Assembly (NCBI RefSeq): GCF_001597745.1
Contig: NZ_LUHJ01000013.1
Location: 240,433 to 290,072, forward strand
Length of the DNA: 49,640 nt
Reading direction: 5' to 3'
Source of the DNA: Anabaena sp. 4-3
Lineage (GTDB): Bacteria > Cyanobacteriota > Cyanobacteriia > Cyanobacteriales > Nostocaceae
A program made the translations under genes and the position numbers. The stretch's first letter is position 1; every line of letters begins with the position of its first letter. Shown in pieces: positions 1 to 6,995 of the stretch. Below the pieces are notes generated by a model. The model had not been told where the DNA came from. It ran no database searches and worked only from the letters and a program-made list of their open reading frames with translations.

Positions 1-9
1 GGGAGAGAA

Positions 10-31
10 TGACTAATGACTAATGACTAAT
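10..31. repeat. Short TGACTAA heptamer array
   Basis: Three tandem TGACTAA units lie at the left edge, directly before the SGNH gene. The same heptamer or its complement recurs at 12448-12531, 17873-17900, 20562-20595 and 21856-21924. Such short tandemly repeated repetitive (STRR) sequences are typical of heterocystous cyanobacteria. Confidence 0.85.
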
Positions 32-49
32 CACGGAGGTTGTTTACAA

Positions 50-973
50 GTGAAGTTAGTATTGGTGATCAATTTGGTGCTGGTGGTGGTGTTGGTGGCA
101 TTGGAGATAGGATTGCGATCGCTGTTTGGTTTTGGTAATCCTCTGACTTATGTTGCTGATTCCCAAGTCGGTTATTTGTTAGCACCTAATCAACGCACTC
201 GTCGTTTTGGTAAGCGCATTGAGATTAATCAATATTCTATGCGGAGTGCTTCTATATCTCCGACTGTTGCACCCTCGACACGGCGCATTCTACTATTGGG
301 CGACTCAATTGTGAATGGTGGTTGGTGGACTGATCAGACTAATACTATTTCTAGCTTGATGATGGCTAGCTTGTCTCAACATCAGCCTACCGAGGTGCTA
401 AATGCTTCTGCTAATTCTTGGGGGCCAAGAAATGAATTGGCTTATCTCCAGAAATTTGGCACGTTTCAGGCTGAGGTTGTGGTATTGGTGATTAATACCG
501 ATGATTTATTTGCTACTGCACCTACTTCTTTACCAGTGGGACGCGATCGCAATTACCCAGATAAAAAACCACCCCTAGCTTTAGTGGAAGTATGGCAGCG
601 TTACGGCAAAAAACAGCCACCGATTCCTGAATTAAAAGCAGTACAGAAAGAATCAGGCGATCGCGTGGGTGTTAACCTAGAGGCAATTGCTCAAATTCAA
701 GCGTTAACTCGGCAAAATAATTGTAAATTCTTGTTGGTGATGACTCCCTTATTGCGAGAAATCGGTGAACCTGGTTCTCGTGATTATGAGATTAAAGCCC
801 GTCAACGTCTCAAGGATTTTACCCAAGCGCAGCAAATTACTTATATCGATTTTCTGCCGATATTTAACGCTAATCCTCAACCACCAGCCTTATACCAAGA
901 CCATATTCACCTGAATTTACAAGGTAACAAGTTAGTCAGTCAAGAAATTGAGCGGGCGATCGCTTCACTCTGA
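50..973 (+). CDS. SGNH/GDSL-type hydrolase-like protein, membrane anchored
   Basis: About 307 residues. The SGNH-family block I motif GDS is at residues 84-86 and the block V D-x-x-H is at D284/H287 (DHIH), the expected catalytic Ser and Asp-His positions. A hydrophobic stretch at residues 2-22 looks like a signal anchor, so the enzyme probably acts at the membrane or in the periplasm. I start at GTG 50 because a strong ribosome site (GGAGG, 35-39) sits 10 bases before it; an upstream in-frame ATG at 23 lies inside a TGACTAA repeat and would precede that site. SGNH members remove acyl groups from lipids, sugars or polysaccharides; the substrate here is unknown. The 3' end overlaps the convergent neighbour by 34 bases. 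Confidence 0.8.
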   Translation: MKLVLVINLVLVVVLVALEIGLRSLFGFGNPLTYVADSQVGYLLAPNQRTRRFGKRIEINQYSMRSASISPTVAPSTRRILLLGDSIVNGGWWTDQTNTISSLMMASLSQHQPTEVLNASANSWGPRNELAYLQKFGTFQAEVVVLVINTDDLFATAPTSLPVGRDRNYPDKKPPLALVEVWQRYGKKQPPIPELKAVQKESGDRVGVNLEAIAQIQALTRQNNCKFLLVMTPLLREIGEPGSRDYEIKARQRLKDFTQAQQITYIDFLPIFNANPQPPALYQDHIHLNLQGNKLVSQEIERAIASL

Positions 974-1590
974 TTCAGTCTATCATCGTCACGTATCCAT
1001 AACGCCAAACCTCCCCCACGTCCACGGGCGGCAATCATGTCTTCTGTAATTAAGAAGAAGGCGAAAAAGGGTAATTTACCGATAGATTGGCTGTAAAAAT
1101 CTTCAGCTTCCACCTTACCCGCCCGAATAGGTTTGTTGTAAATAGTGCGTTCAAATACACTCAGGCACATTTGGTTAAAGTCAAAAGCCAGTATATTTTT
1201 CTTCCCTAAATATTTGGTTGGCCCTGTCAGCTTTAATAATATTGCTCCCAATTGTACCTGATTAGCAATTCCCCCTCTATTAAAATCTGCCTCTGGAGTT
1301 ACACTAAATGAAATATGAATTGTTACCAGTTGCGGCACATACCAACCATTACCTAAAATAATCCCTCCGCGTTGTCTGGCTTTTTTAGTACCCGTGGCAA
1401 AACATAACCGCCATTTACCCACCAAAGACTCAAAATTATAAGTTAATCGTTGCTGTTTGGCGGTTTTTTCTGCTGCTAATAAGGCGTTTACTACTTCCTT
1501 GGCTGTGGGATTTGTCGCATTTTTTCCGCGATATGCAGCAGCCGCTTGGCATAAAGTGCTAAGAAAATTCTCAGTATTGGTAGCTGTCAT
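940..1590 (-). CDS. Conserved hypothetical protein, possibly fibrillin/PAP-like
   Basis: 216 residues, soluble, no signal peptide or membrane segment. An N-terminal helical part (about 1-50) is followed by a region with LVGKWRLCFATGTKKARQRG and a later Gly-Arg rich stretch (ARGRGGGLALWIRDDD) near the C-terminus. The 'GKWRL.F.TGT' pattern faintly recalls the plastid-lipid-associated/fibrillin fold, which binds hydrophobic molecules at thylakoids; this is a weak guess from pattern only. The start ATG at 1590 is followed by Thr-rich sequence with no strong ribosome site visible. It converges on and overlaps the SGNH gene. Function unknown. Confidence 0.7.
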   Translation of the reverse strand: MTATNTENFLSTLCQAAAAYRGKNATNPTAKEVVNALLAAEKTAKQQRLTYNFESLVGKWRLCFATGTKKARQRGGIILGNGWYVPQLVTIHISFSVTPEADFNRGGIANQVQLGAILLKLTGPTKYLGKKNILAFDFNQMCLSVFERTIYNKPIRAGKVEAEDFYSQSIGKLPFFAFFLITEDMIAARGRGGGLALWIRDDDRLNQSEAIARSIS

Positions 1591-2350
1591 GATAATTTAA
1601 TCTTTTCTTTATTGTTAAATCTTGAAAATAGCAATTATTTGGTAATATTATATGATAATTTGACACTGAGTTGACACCGATGAAATGGTGTCATCGCCTG
1701 AGTTTACAGGTGGAAATAAAAAGCGATCGCTTAGATGGTGACTGAGGCGATCGCTTGCAGCTTGATAGAGGAAAATATCAAGTTGACATATTTATCATCA
1801 AACCATTTTTTGCTACCGAAAGTTATAAAAAATTTACTAAATATTAAAAGACTTGAAAATTCATGCAATATTATTAACTGACTCGTTTCAAGGATTTTAT
1901 ACAGTATTTTCATATAAATTGTTTTAATAAAACATATTTTGAATGCAAAACATTCAATTAAATAGGTGATTTTTCTTATATCTAAAGAGATAGAGCAACA
2001 GATTCATGACTTAGGGACTTCCAGATAAAAAATATCCCAAGTTTAGGGTGCGTCAGAACGCGAAACCCTAGCTATACCAAGAAAATATTCAGACTGACGC
2101 ACCCTACTAACAGTCGATTTGGATAATTTATTTTTTGCTGTTCCCTTATGCTCTCTAGCTTTTAGCTGTAAAATTAAGTATATTTCTATGAAGTAATTGC
2201 GCCGAAGACGAAAAAATTTAGCACAATATAGTTACCATTTTTCACTAAAAATCAAGTCTGGGAAGACTTAACAAATAGTCTTGGGTGTGGTTTGGGTAGT
2301 GTGAATTCACAACTAAACACAGATATTTGTCAAAATTGGGAGGTGAAAAC
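1591..2350. other. AT-rich intergenic spacer with HIP1 pair and small inverted-repeat element
   Basis: About 760 bases without a convincing gene. It has two HIP1 octamers 26 bases apart (near 1722 and 1748) and an inverted-repeat element at 2045-2105. A 60-codon minus-strand frame (1731-1913) is low-complexity and AT-rich and is not supported. Confidence 0.6.
2045..2105. repeat. Small inverted-repeat (MITE-like) element
   Basis: A 61-base element with perfect 12-base terminal inverted repeats: AGGGTGCGTCAG (2045-2056) and CTGACGCACCCT (2094-2105). A partial relative of one arm (GGTGCGTCAG) occurs near 25165. There is no coding capacity. It resembles the small non-autonomous elements scattered in Nostoc genomes. 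Confidence 0.65.
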
Positions 2351-2899
2351 ATGGATGCTCACAAGCTCCTAGATTCATATACAGCAGGAGAACGAAAATT
2401 TGAGCGCGCAAATTTGCATCAAGTCAATCTTTCCGGCACTAATTTAAGTGGTGCCAACTTTGTTGAGGCTGACTTAAGTGGTGCTAACCTGAGTCAAGCT
2501 AATTTAGATGGATGTGATTTCAGTCGAGCCAATTTAACTGATGCTGACTTAACTGGCGCGAGCTTAATTGGTGCAAATTTACATGAGGTAAACTTAATTG
2601 GAGCCTATTTATGTAGAGCCAACCTTCAAGAAAGTAACCTCAGCCGGGCTGATTTGCGTAGTGCTAACCTAACGATGTCTAACCTACTGGGTGCAAATCT
2701 CAGTGAAGCAGAAATGAGTGGTGCTGACTTGAGTAATGCTAATCTCAAGCAAACCACTTTGATTGGTAGTAATATGATTGAGGCAGAACTGAGAGGTGCA
2801 GATATCGCCGAGGCAATGGTGACAGAAAAAGAAATGACTGGCACATCTGTACGCATCAGCGTATCCCATAAATGGATAACTTGGGCTGGTTGTCGCTAA
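2351..2899 (+). CDS. Pentapeptide-repeat protein
   Basis: 182 residues, most of it A(N/D)LXX pentapeptide repeats from about residue 20 to 155 (for example GANLSQANLDGCDF, SGADLSNANLKQ). Such repeats fold into a right-handed quadrilateral beta-helix. The C-terminal 25 residues are not repetitive. I start at ATG 2351, eight bases after a good ribosome site (GGGAGGTG, about 2337-2344), rather than an in-frame TTG at 2327. There is no signal peptide, so it is probably cytoplasmic. Cyanobacteria carry many such proteins and most have no assigned role. A 14-bp hairpin at 2950-2992 probably ends its transcript. Confidence 0.88.
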   Translation: MDAHKLLDSYTAGERKFERANLHQVNLSGTNLSGANFVEADLSGANLSQANLDGCDFSRANLTDADLTGASLIGANLHEVNLIGAYLCRANLQESNLSRADLRSANLTMSNLLGANLSEAEMSGADLSNANLKQTTLIGSNMIEAELRGADIAEAMVTEKEMTGTSVRISVSHKWITWAGCR

Positions 2900-2949
2900 A
2901 TCAATCTCAAACCGGAATATACCAGTAACTATGACTCTAAAAATGCTGA

Positions 2950-2992
2950 GGCAGTCGCCATAACAGAGTTAACCTTGATTATGGCGACTGCC
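2950..2992 (+). terminator. Strong hairpin downstream of the pentapeptide gene
   Basis: A perfect 14-bp stem (GGCAGTCGCCATAA, 2950-2963, with its complement at 2979-2992) is followed by TTTGATAGTTTT. It lies 50 bases after the stop codon, so a rho-independent-type terminator is likely, though the U tract is broken. Confidence 0.7.
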
Positions 2993-3047
2993 TTTGATAG
3001 TTTTGGCTATCGATGTTGTGAGCCGTGAAGCGATCGCCCATGGAATA

Positions 3048-3398
3048 CTAATACACCAAAGGTGTCACACCTCGCATTTTACGCAAAGAATTGATACAAG
3101 CAGGACAATCACAGCCAAATAAATCAACTGCCATATTGCTTTCTTCTACGTTGAAAGCTAACATCGGAGCATCATCACGAGAAAACTCTACTTCTTGTTG
3201 ATATTGAGGCACTTGAGCTAATACAGAAGACCTAGTACATACTAAACCCACTTTATGTTTATTTCTAATACAAGATAGTTTATCTGTGGTTCTCGCTTGT
3301 GCCTCCACAGCTTGCGCTTGATTTACCATAACAGTCATAGACAGTACAGATGCAATCAAGACAGGGCTAGAGAGTAAGCTAAGTATAAATTTGTTCAT
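3048..3398 (-). CDS. Small secreted cysteine-containing protein, function unknown
   Basis: 116 residues with a clear Sec signal peptide (MNKFILSLLSSPVLIASVL..., likely cleavage after the AQA around residues 28-30). The mature part has Cys in CIRNKHKVGLVC and in CDCPAC near the C-terminus, which suggests disulfides or metal binding outside the cytoplasm. I do not recognise the family. Its neighbours are unrelated and its promoter should lie in the long spacer to its right (3399-4421). Confidence 0.7.
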   Translation of the reverse strand: MNKFILSLLSSPVLIASVLSMTVMVNQAQAVEAQARTTDKLSCIRNKHKVGLVCTRSSVLAQVPQYQQEVEFSRDDAPMLAFNVEESNMAVDLFGCDCPACINSLRKMRGVTPLVY

Positions 3399-3640
3399 GG
3401 GTGTTTTGGAAAAGTAATCCTGACTCTTCAGAATAATCCGATTAAATTTTACAAAGCATTTTAATGTCTATCAGGAATATTAACAGAAGCAGGTGAGAAA
3501 TGGGAAATGGAGCCTCAATTTTTCTCCCTTGTCTCAGGGAAGCACTGAGATGATAATCATCTTCATCATCATCAAACTATGGTTTGGATAGAAAAACTGT
3601 ATTATTTGTGATTGAGGGCTATTTAGCAAGTAAATATTAA

Positions 3641-3762
3641 GTAGTGGACTGACACGACTAAAATGATGCACAAAGATAATTCAAGATTTCTTGTGGTGCA
3701 GGCAAGATGACCATCCCACAAGAGTTTCCTAATGTACTAAATTAGCTGTGTCAGTCCACTAC
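3641..3762. repeat. MITE-like element with 15-bp perfect terminal inverted repeats
   Basis: The ends GTAGTGGACTGACAC (3641-3655) and GTGTCAGTCCACTAC (3748-3762) are perfect inverted repeats bounding 122 bases with no coding frame. Inside is a second inverted repeat (CTTGTGG at 3690-3696 with CCACAAG at 3716-3722). This is the architecture of a non-autonomous insertion-sequence derivative. No convincing target-site duplication is visible. Confidence 0.75.
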
Positions 3763-3904
3763 AATCTCAGGTTTACTTTATAAATAATTTCTGAGCGATC
3801 GCCATCTTTCATACATCATTTAAGAACTATTTAGTAATCAATCACGTCATCACCTATATCGTCACCGCTATCAACTACTTCGGTTTACACTTTTCAGCAA
3901 TAAA

Positions 3905-3928
3905 AAATGTCTGCCTAAGCAGACATTT
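3905..3928. terminator. 10-bp stem hairpin in spacer
   Basis: A perfect stem AAATGTCTGC / GCAGACATTT with a CTAA loop. It is flanked by A-rich sequence on the left, so on the minus strand it would be followed by a U-rich run; either orientation could terminate. No adjacent gene clearly uses it. Confidence 0.45.
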
Positions 3929-4269
3929 ATGAGGTTTTCTGTCACTTTGATTGGCTACAATCATGTGTTACACATGATATTTTTATTTTTGAACAATTCC
4001 AGTAATAAGACAATATATAAAACTGACACAATTAGACATAAACTATGGAATTATATCTGGATTATTTGGTAATTCTATTATAGAAATATACCGAAAATAT
4101 GTAATTTTTCAGTGTGATTATAGCTAGGGTAAGGAGTTTATTGAAAATTATCTCAACTATAGTTTGAAAACCGTGAATAATTTCGGACAAAAAACACATT
4201 TTTACGTCTGAAGTAAATGATAAACTCCTATCAATTTTGATTTATAAAAGTAGAGGTGGTCAGGTTATC

Positions 4270-4305
4270 AACCCCAGAAACTCCCAGTTCTGGGGTTTTA
4301 CTTTA
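4270..4305 (+). terminator. Orphan rho-independent terminator
   Basis: A 10-bp perfect stem AACCCCAGAA (4270-4279) / TTCTGGGGTT (4288-4297) is followed by a T-rich run. The nearest plus-strand gene ends more than 1.3 kb upstream, and the flanking genes are on the minus strand. It may end an unannotated small RNA. Confidence 0.6.
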
Positions 4306-4421
4306 TTTACTTAAAAACGTCAAATAAAATTGATATTTATCCGCGATGGATTACCATTTTGTGCATTTTACCTTTCATAACTTGTTGAAAAAAATTTCTT
4401 TTGCTAGCATGATAATTGGTC

Positions 4422-6143
4422 TTAATGATATCGACGGGGCGTATAAACAGAGATACTGCCATCACTGCGTTTAATAGTTTGAGTTTGAGACGAACCAACA
4501 AGAATTACAGTCCGCATATCGGCGGTATCTGGTGCTAATTCCTCAAGTGTAATTACCCTCACCCTTTGCCCTGGTCTGCCAACATTCCGCGCCAACACCA
4601 CGGGCGTAGAAGGTTGTCTGTACTGCAATAAAATATTTTTCGCTGCTGCTAATTGCCAAGTGCGCTCTTTTGATATAGGATTATAAAAAGCCATAATAAA
4701 ATCTGCTTGGGCTGCTGCGGCAATTCGTTGCTCGATAATTGGCCAAGGCTTTAAGATATCAGACAGAGAGATAGCACAAAAATCATGTCCTAAAGGCGCG
4801 CCAACGGTAGCGGCGGCGGCTTGCATGGCGGAAATTCCTGGCGCAACGTGAATGTCTATGCTATCCCATTCGGGTTTATGGTGGTGGTGCAGAACTTCAA
4901 ACACCGCCGCCGCCATTGCATAAATACCAGGATCACCGGAAGAAACCACCGCTACATAGCGTCCGGTAGCTGCTAAATCGAGTGCCATTGTTGCCCGTGC
5001 GATTTCTTCGCGGTTGTCTGACTCATGGCGTTGTTTTCCCACCGCCAGAGAACCGACTAAATCTAGATAAGTTTTGTAACCGACTAAATCAGTTGCCGAT
5101 TTGAGGATGTCTTTAACTTCTGGTGACATCCATTGTAAACCACCGGGGCCAGTACCAATAATTGCTAATCTTCCCTGTGGTTGACCGATGGTGTTCGAGT
5201 CGATGGGTTGGGGAGAAATAGCGATCGCCATCTGAGAAGATGAAGCAGTAAGCAGTTTACCAGATGAATTAGTGGCGGCGAGTGCGACAGCTGCGGCGAG
5301 GTGATAACCTTGAGATAACAAACTTTCTAGTTGACTGGTGGTGAAAAAGCGAGTCGGTACACCAAAAGCATCAGCTATCTGGTGAATTGCTGGCTGTGCG
5401 GCGATGGTGAGGGGTGCAAATATCCCAGCTATAGATGCAGGTGCAAGTTGAGCCTCGGTGAGTAACTGTTGGATAGAGTCTAGAGTAACAGAATTGTCAG
5501 AGATGGCGATCGCCAGATTTTTGGGATGATAAACTAAACAGTTAGCTGTCGTAGTCACACAGCGTTCTGTGACAGTAATAGTTAAATTACCATGAGAGTC
5601 AAAAGGTAACTGACTATGACTTAACCAAGGTGCAATTCCTTCTAGTTTTACCTGTTCCCCTGCTAACAAGTCAGAAATAAATTTTTTCGCATCATCTGGG
5701 TTAGCTAAATGATATTCAGGCGGAGGAGATAACAAAGCAGTACGAAACCGAATATCACCTGTAGTAGTAATAGCTGCTTGAGTATCCAACACCTCAGCAA
5801 TACGCCGTGCTAAATCATTTACCCCATTTAGTCCCCCCAACAGAGGCACAACCGCGCTACCATCTTCAGCCACAGCTAACAGAGGCGGTTCTTGACGTTT
5901 ATCAGAAATCAGAGGTGCTAAAGTTCTGATGAGAATACCCGCCGCACAAATACCAATTAACGGCGTACCCTCCGCGAACAATTCCCGCAGTGTGTCACCG
6001 AAATTAGTAAAGCTAACATCAACCTGTGAGGTGCGCCCTGCTAACCCGTATAGCGTCGCCCCTGGTAAGACGGTGATAATTTTCCGGGCTAGTGCTACAC
6101 TATTTTGACTTAATACAACAACGGCAGGTGCAACCTTCTTCAT
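4422..6143 (-). CDS. cobJ: CbiG-CobJ fusion: cobalt-precorrin-5A hydrolase / precorrin-3B C17-methyltransferase
   Basis: 573 residues in two parts. Residues 1-310 match CbiG: an N-terminal domain with GICAAGILIRTLAPL and LLGGLNGVNDLARRIA, and a C-terminal CbiG domain. From about residue 322 a tetrapyrrole methylase begins (LAIIGTGPGGLQWMSPEV) with VVSSGDPGIYAM and MAFYNPISKERTWQL, as in CobJ/CbiH, which makes C17-methylated, ring-contracted intermediates using S-adenosylmethionine. CbiG opens the delta-lactone in the anaerobic route. It is the third gene of the minus-strand cobGH-cobI-cobJ run, 145 bases after cobI; the gap holds dispersed repeats, so cotranscription is likely but not certain. 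Confidence 0.93.
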   Translation of the reverse strand: MKKVAPAVVVLSQNSVALARKIITVLPGATLYGLAGRTSQVDVSFTNFGDTLRELFAEGTPLIGICAAGILIRTLAPLISDKRQEPPLLAVAEDGSAVVPLLGGLNGVNDLARRIAEVLDTQAAITTTGDIRFRTALLSPPPEYHLANPDDAKKFISDLLAGEQVKLEGIAPWLSHSQLPFDSHGNLTITVTERCVTTTANCLVYHPKNLAIAISDNSVTLDSIQQLLTEAQLAPASIAGIFAPLTIAAQPAIHQIADAFGVPTRFFTTSQLESLLSQGYHLAAAVALAATNSSGKLLTASSSQMAIAISPQPIDSNTIGQPQGRLAIIGTGPGGLQWMSPEVKDILKSATDLVGYKTYLDLVGSLAVGKQRHESDNREEIARATMALDLAATGRYVAVVSSGDPGIYAMAAAVFEVLHHHHKPEWDSIDIHVAPGISAMQAAAATVGAPLGHDFCAISLSDILKPWPIIEQRIAAAAQADFIMAFYNPISKERTWQLAAAKNILLQYRQPSTPVVLARNVGRPGQRVRVITLEELAPDTADMRTVILVGSSQTQTIKRSDGSISVYTPRRYH

Positions 6144-6186
6144 GGGAGTTCTTGAACTTTAGAATAGATATCTTAATACAAAACCA

Positions 6187-6285
6187 AAACTCCGCGTACC
6201 TCTGCGCTTACCTCTGCGTGACTCTGCGTTTAAAATACAGGAAAATAATTGAACGCAGATAAACGCAGATAAACGCGGATGAAAA
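6187..6285. repeat. CTCTGCGT / AACGCAGA dispersed-repeat tracts between cobI and cobJ
   Basis: Imperfect repeats of the (CT)CTGCGT type at 6187-6235 and AACGCAGATA type at 6250-6285 fill the cobI-cobJ spacer. Related CGCGGAGG/CCTCCGCG tracts occur at 9305-9350 and 13034-13086, and a short piece lies inside cobG (about 8443-8463). Confidence 0.6.
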
Positions 6286-6288
6286 ATT

Positions 6289-6993
6289 TTACAGTCGATT
6301 TTTAGTAGGTATGACAATCATCGCAAAATAAGGGACTTCCGCCGGGTTAACCTCATCTAAGGGTATAATTCTCTGCTGTCCCATTGTTGCCCGTTCAATA
6401 TATAATGCCCGTGAAGCTAACCCTAATTGATGCAGGATATCTCGCACTTTGGTAAAATGACGGCCGAGTTTCATAATGGCGGCGGCATCGGTGGTTAGTA
6501 GTTGTGAAATTAGTTCTTCGGCTGGCAGTGGCGCAGGTAACACAGTCAGGATATCATTGTAATAGGTGAACGGTACACCCAAAGCCACTGGACAAGCCAT
6601 TAATGATGATACTCCGGGAACTACTTCTGTTTGGTACTGTTCTGATAAACGTGTGAATACATACATGAATGAACCGTAAAAAAACGGGTCGCCTTCACAC
6701 AATACTACTACATCCCGTCCGGCTGCTAAATGTTCGGCGATGGGTGCAATTTCTTGGTCGTATATTTCCTTGGCTTTCTCTGGTTCTAAGGCGCGGGGGA
6801 GGTGAAAACCTACTTCGATTTGTTCGCCTGTGAGATACTGGGCAACAATTCCCCTGGCTATACTCTCTTTATCGGTGGCTGATTGATACGCCACTACAGG
6901 CGCACTACGTAATAACCGCAGGGCTTTTAGTGTCAATAATTCTGGATCTCCTGGCCCTACACCAATACCGTAAAGGCGACCTTTGGCTGTCAT
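6289..6993 (-). CDS. cobI: Precorrin-2 C20-methyltransferase
   Basis: 234 residues, the normal length for CobI/CbiL. The tetrapyrrole-methylase signature GVGPGDPELLTLKALRLL is at residues 11-28, and VVLCEGDPFFYGSFMYVF in the middle is diagnostic of the C20-methylating branch. It transfers a methyl from S-adenosylmethionine to C20 of precorrin-2 (or cobalt-factor II) early in corrin synthesis. The ATG lies 2 bases after the cobG-cobH stop, with a ribosome site GGAGG inside the end of the upstream gene (about 7005-7009), so the two are probably translationally coupled and share the riboswitch-controlled transcript. Confidence 0.95.
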   Translation of the reverse strand: MTAKGRLYGIGVGPGDPELLTLKALRLLRSAPVVAYQSATDKESIARGIVAQYLTGEQIEVGFHLPRALEPEKAKEIYDQEIAPIAEHLAAGRDVVVLCEGDPFFYGSFMYVFTRLSEQYQTEVVPGVSSLMACPVALGVPFTYYNDILTVLPAPLPAEELISQLLTTDAAAIMKLGRHFTKVRDILHQLGLASRALYIERATMGQQRIIPLDEVNPAEVPYFAMIVIPTKNRL

Positions 6994-6995
6994 GA

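Larger units (their letters stand above)
3399..4421. other. 1-kb spacer with MITE-like element, palindromes and an orphan terminator
   Basis: There is no credible coding frame. It holds an inverted-repeat element at 3641-3762, a 10-bp stem hairpin at 3905-3928, a small palindrome near 3959-3977, a GATGATAATCATC palindrome at 3549-3561 that faintly resembles a Fur box, and a terminator-like hairpin at 4270-4297 that no plus-strand gene explains. Confidence 0.6.

Noticed and set aside
1731-1913. 60-codon minus-strand frame
   Set aside because: AT-rich, low complexity, ends in HIP1 repeats, no ribosome site and no family resemblance.
3549-3561. GATGATAATCATC palindrome as a Fur box
   Set aside because: It lies 150 bases from the nearest gene start and matches the core only partly, unlike the hemB site.
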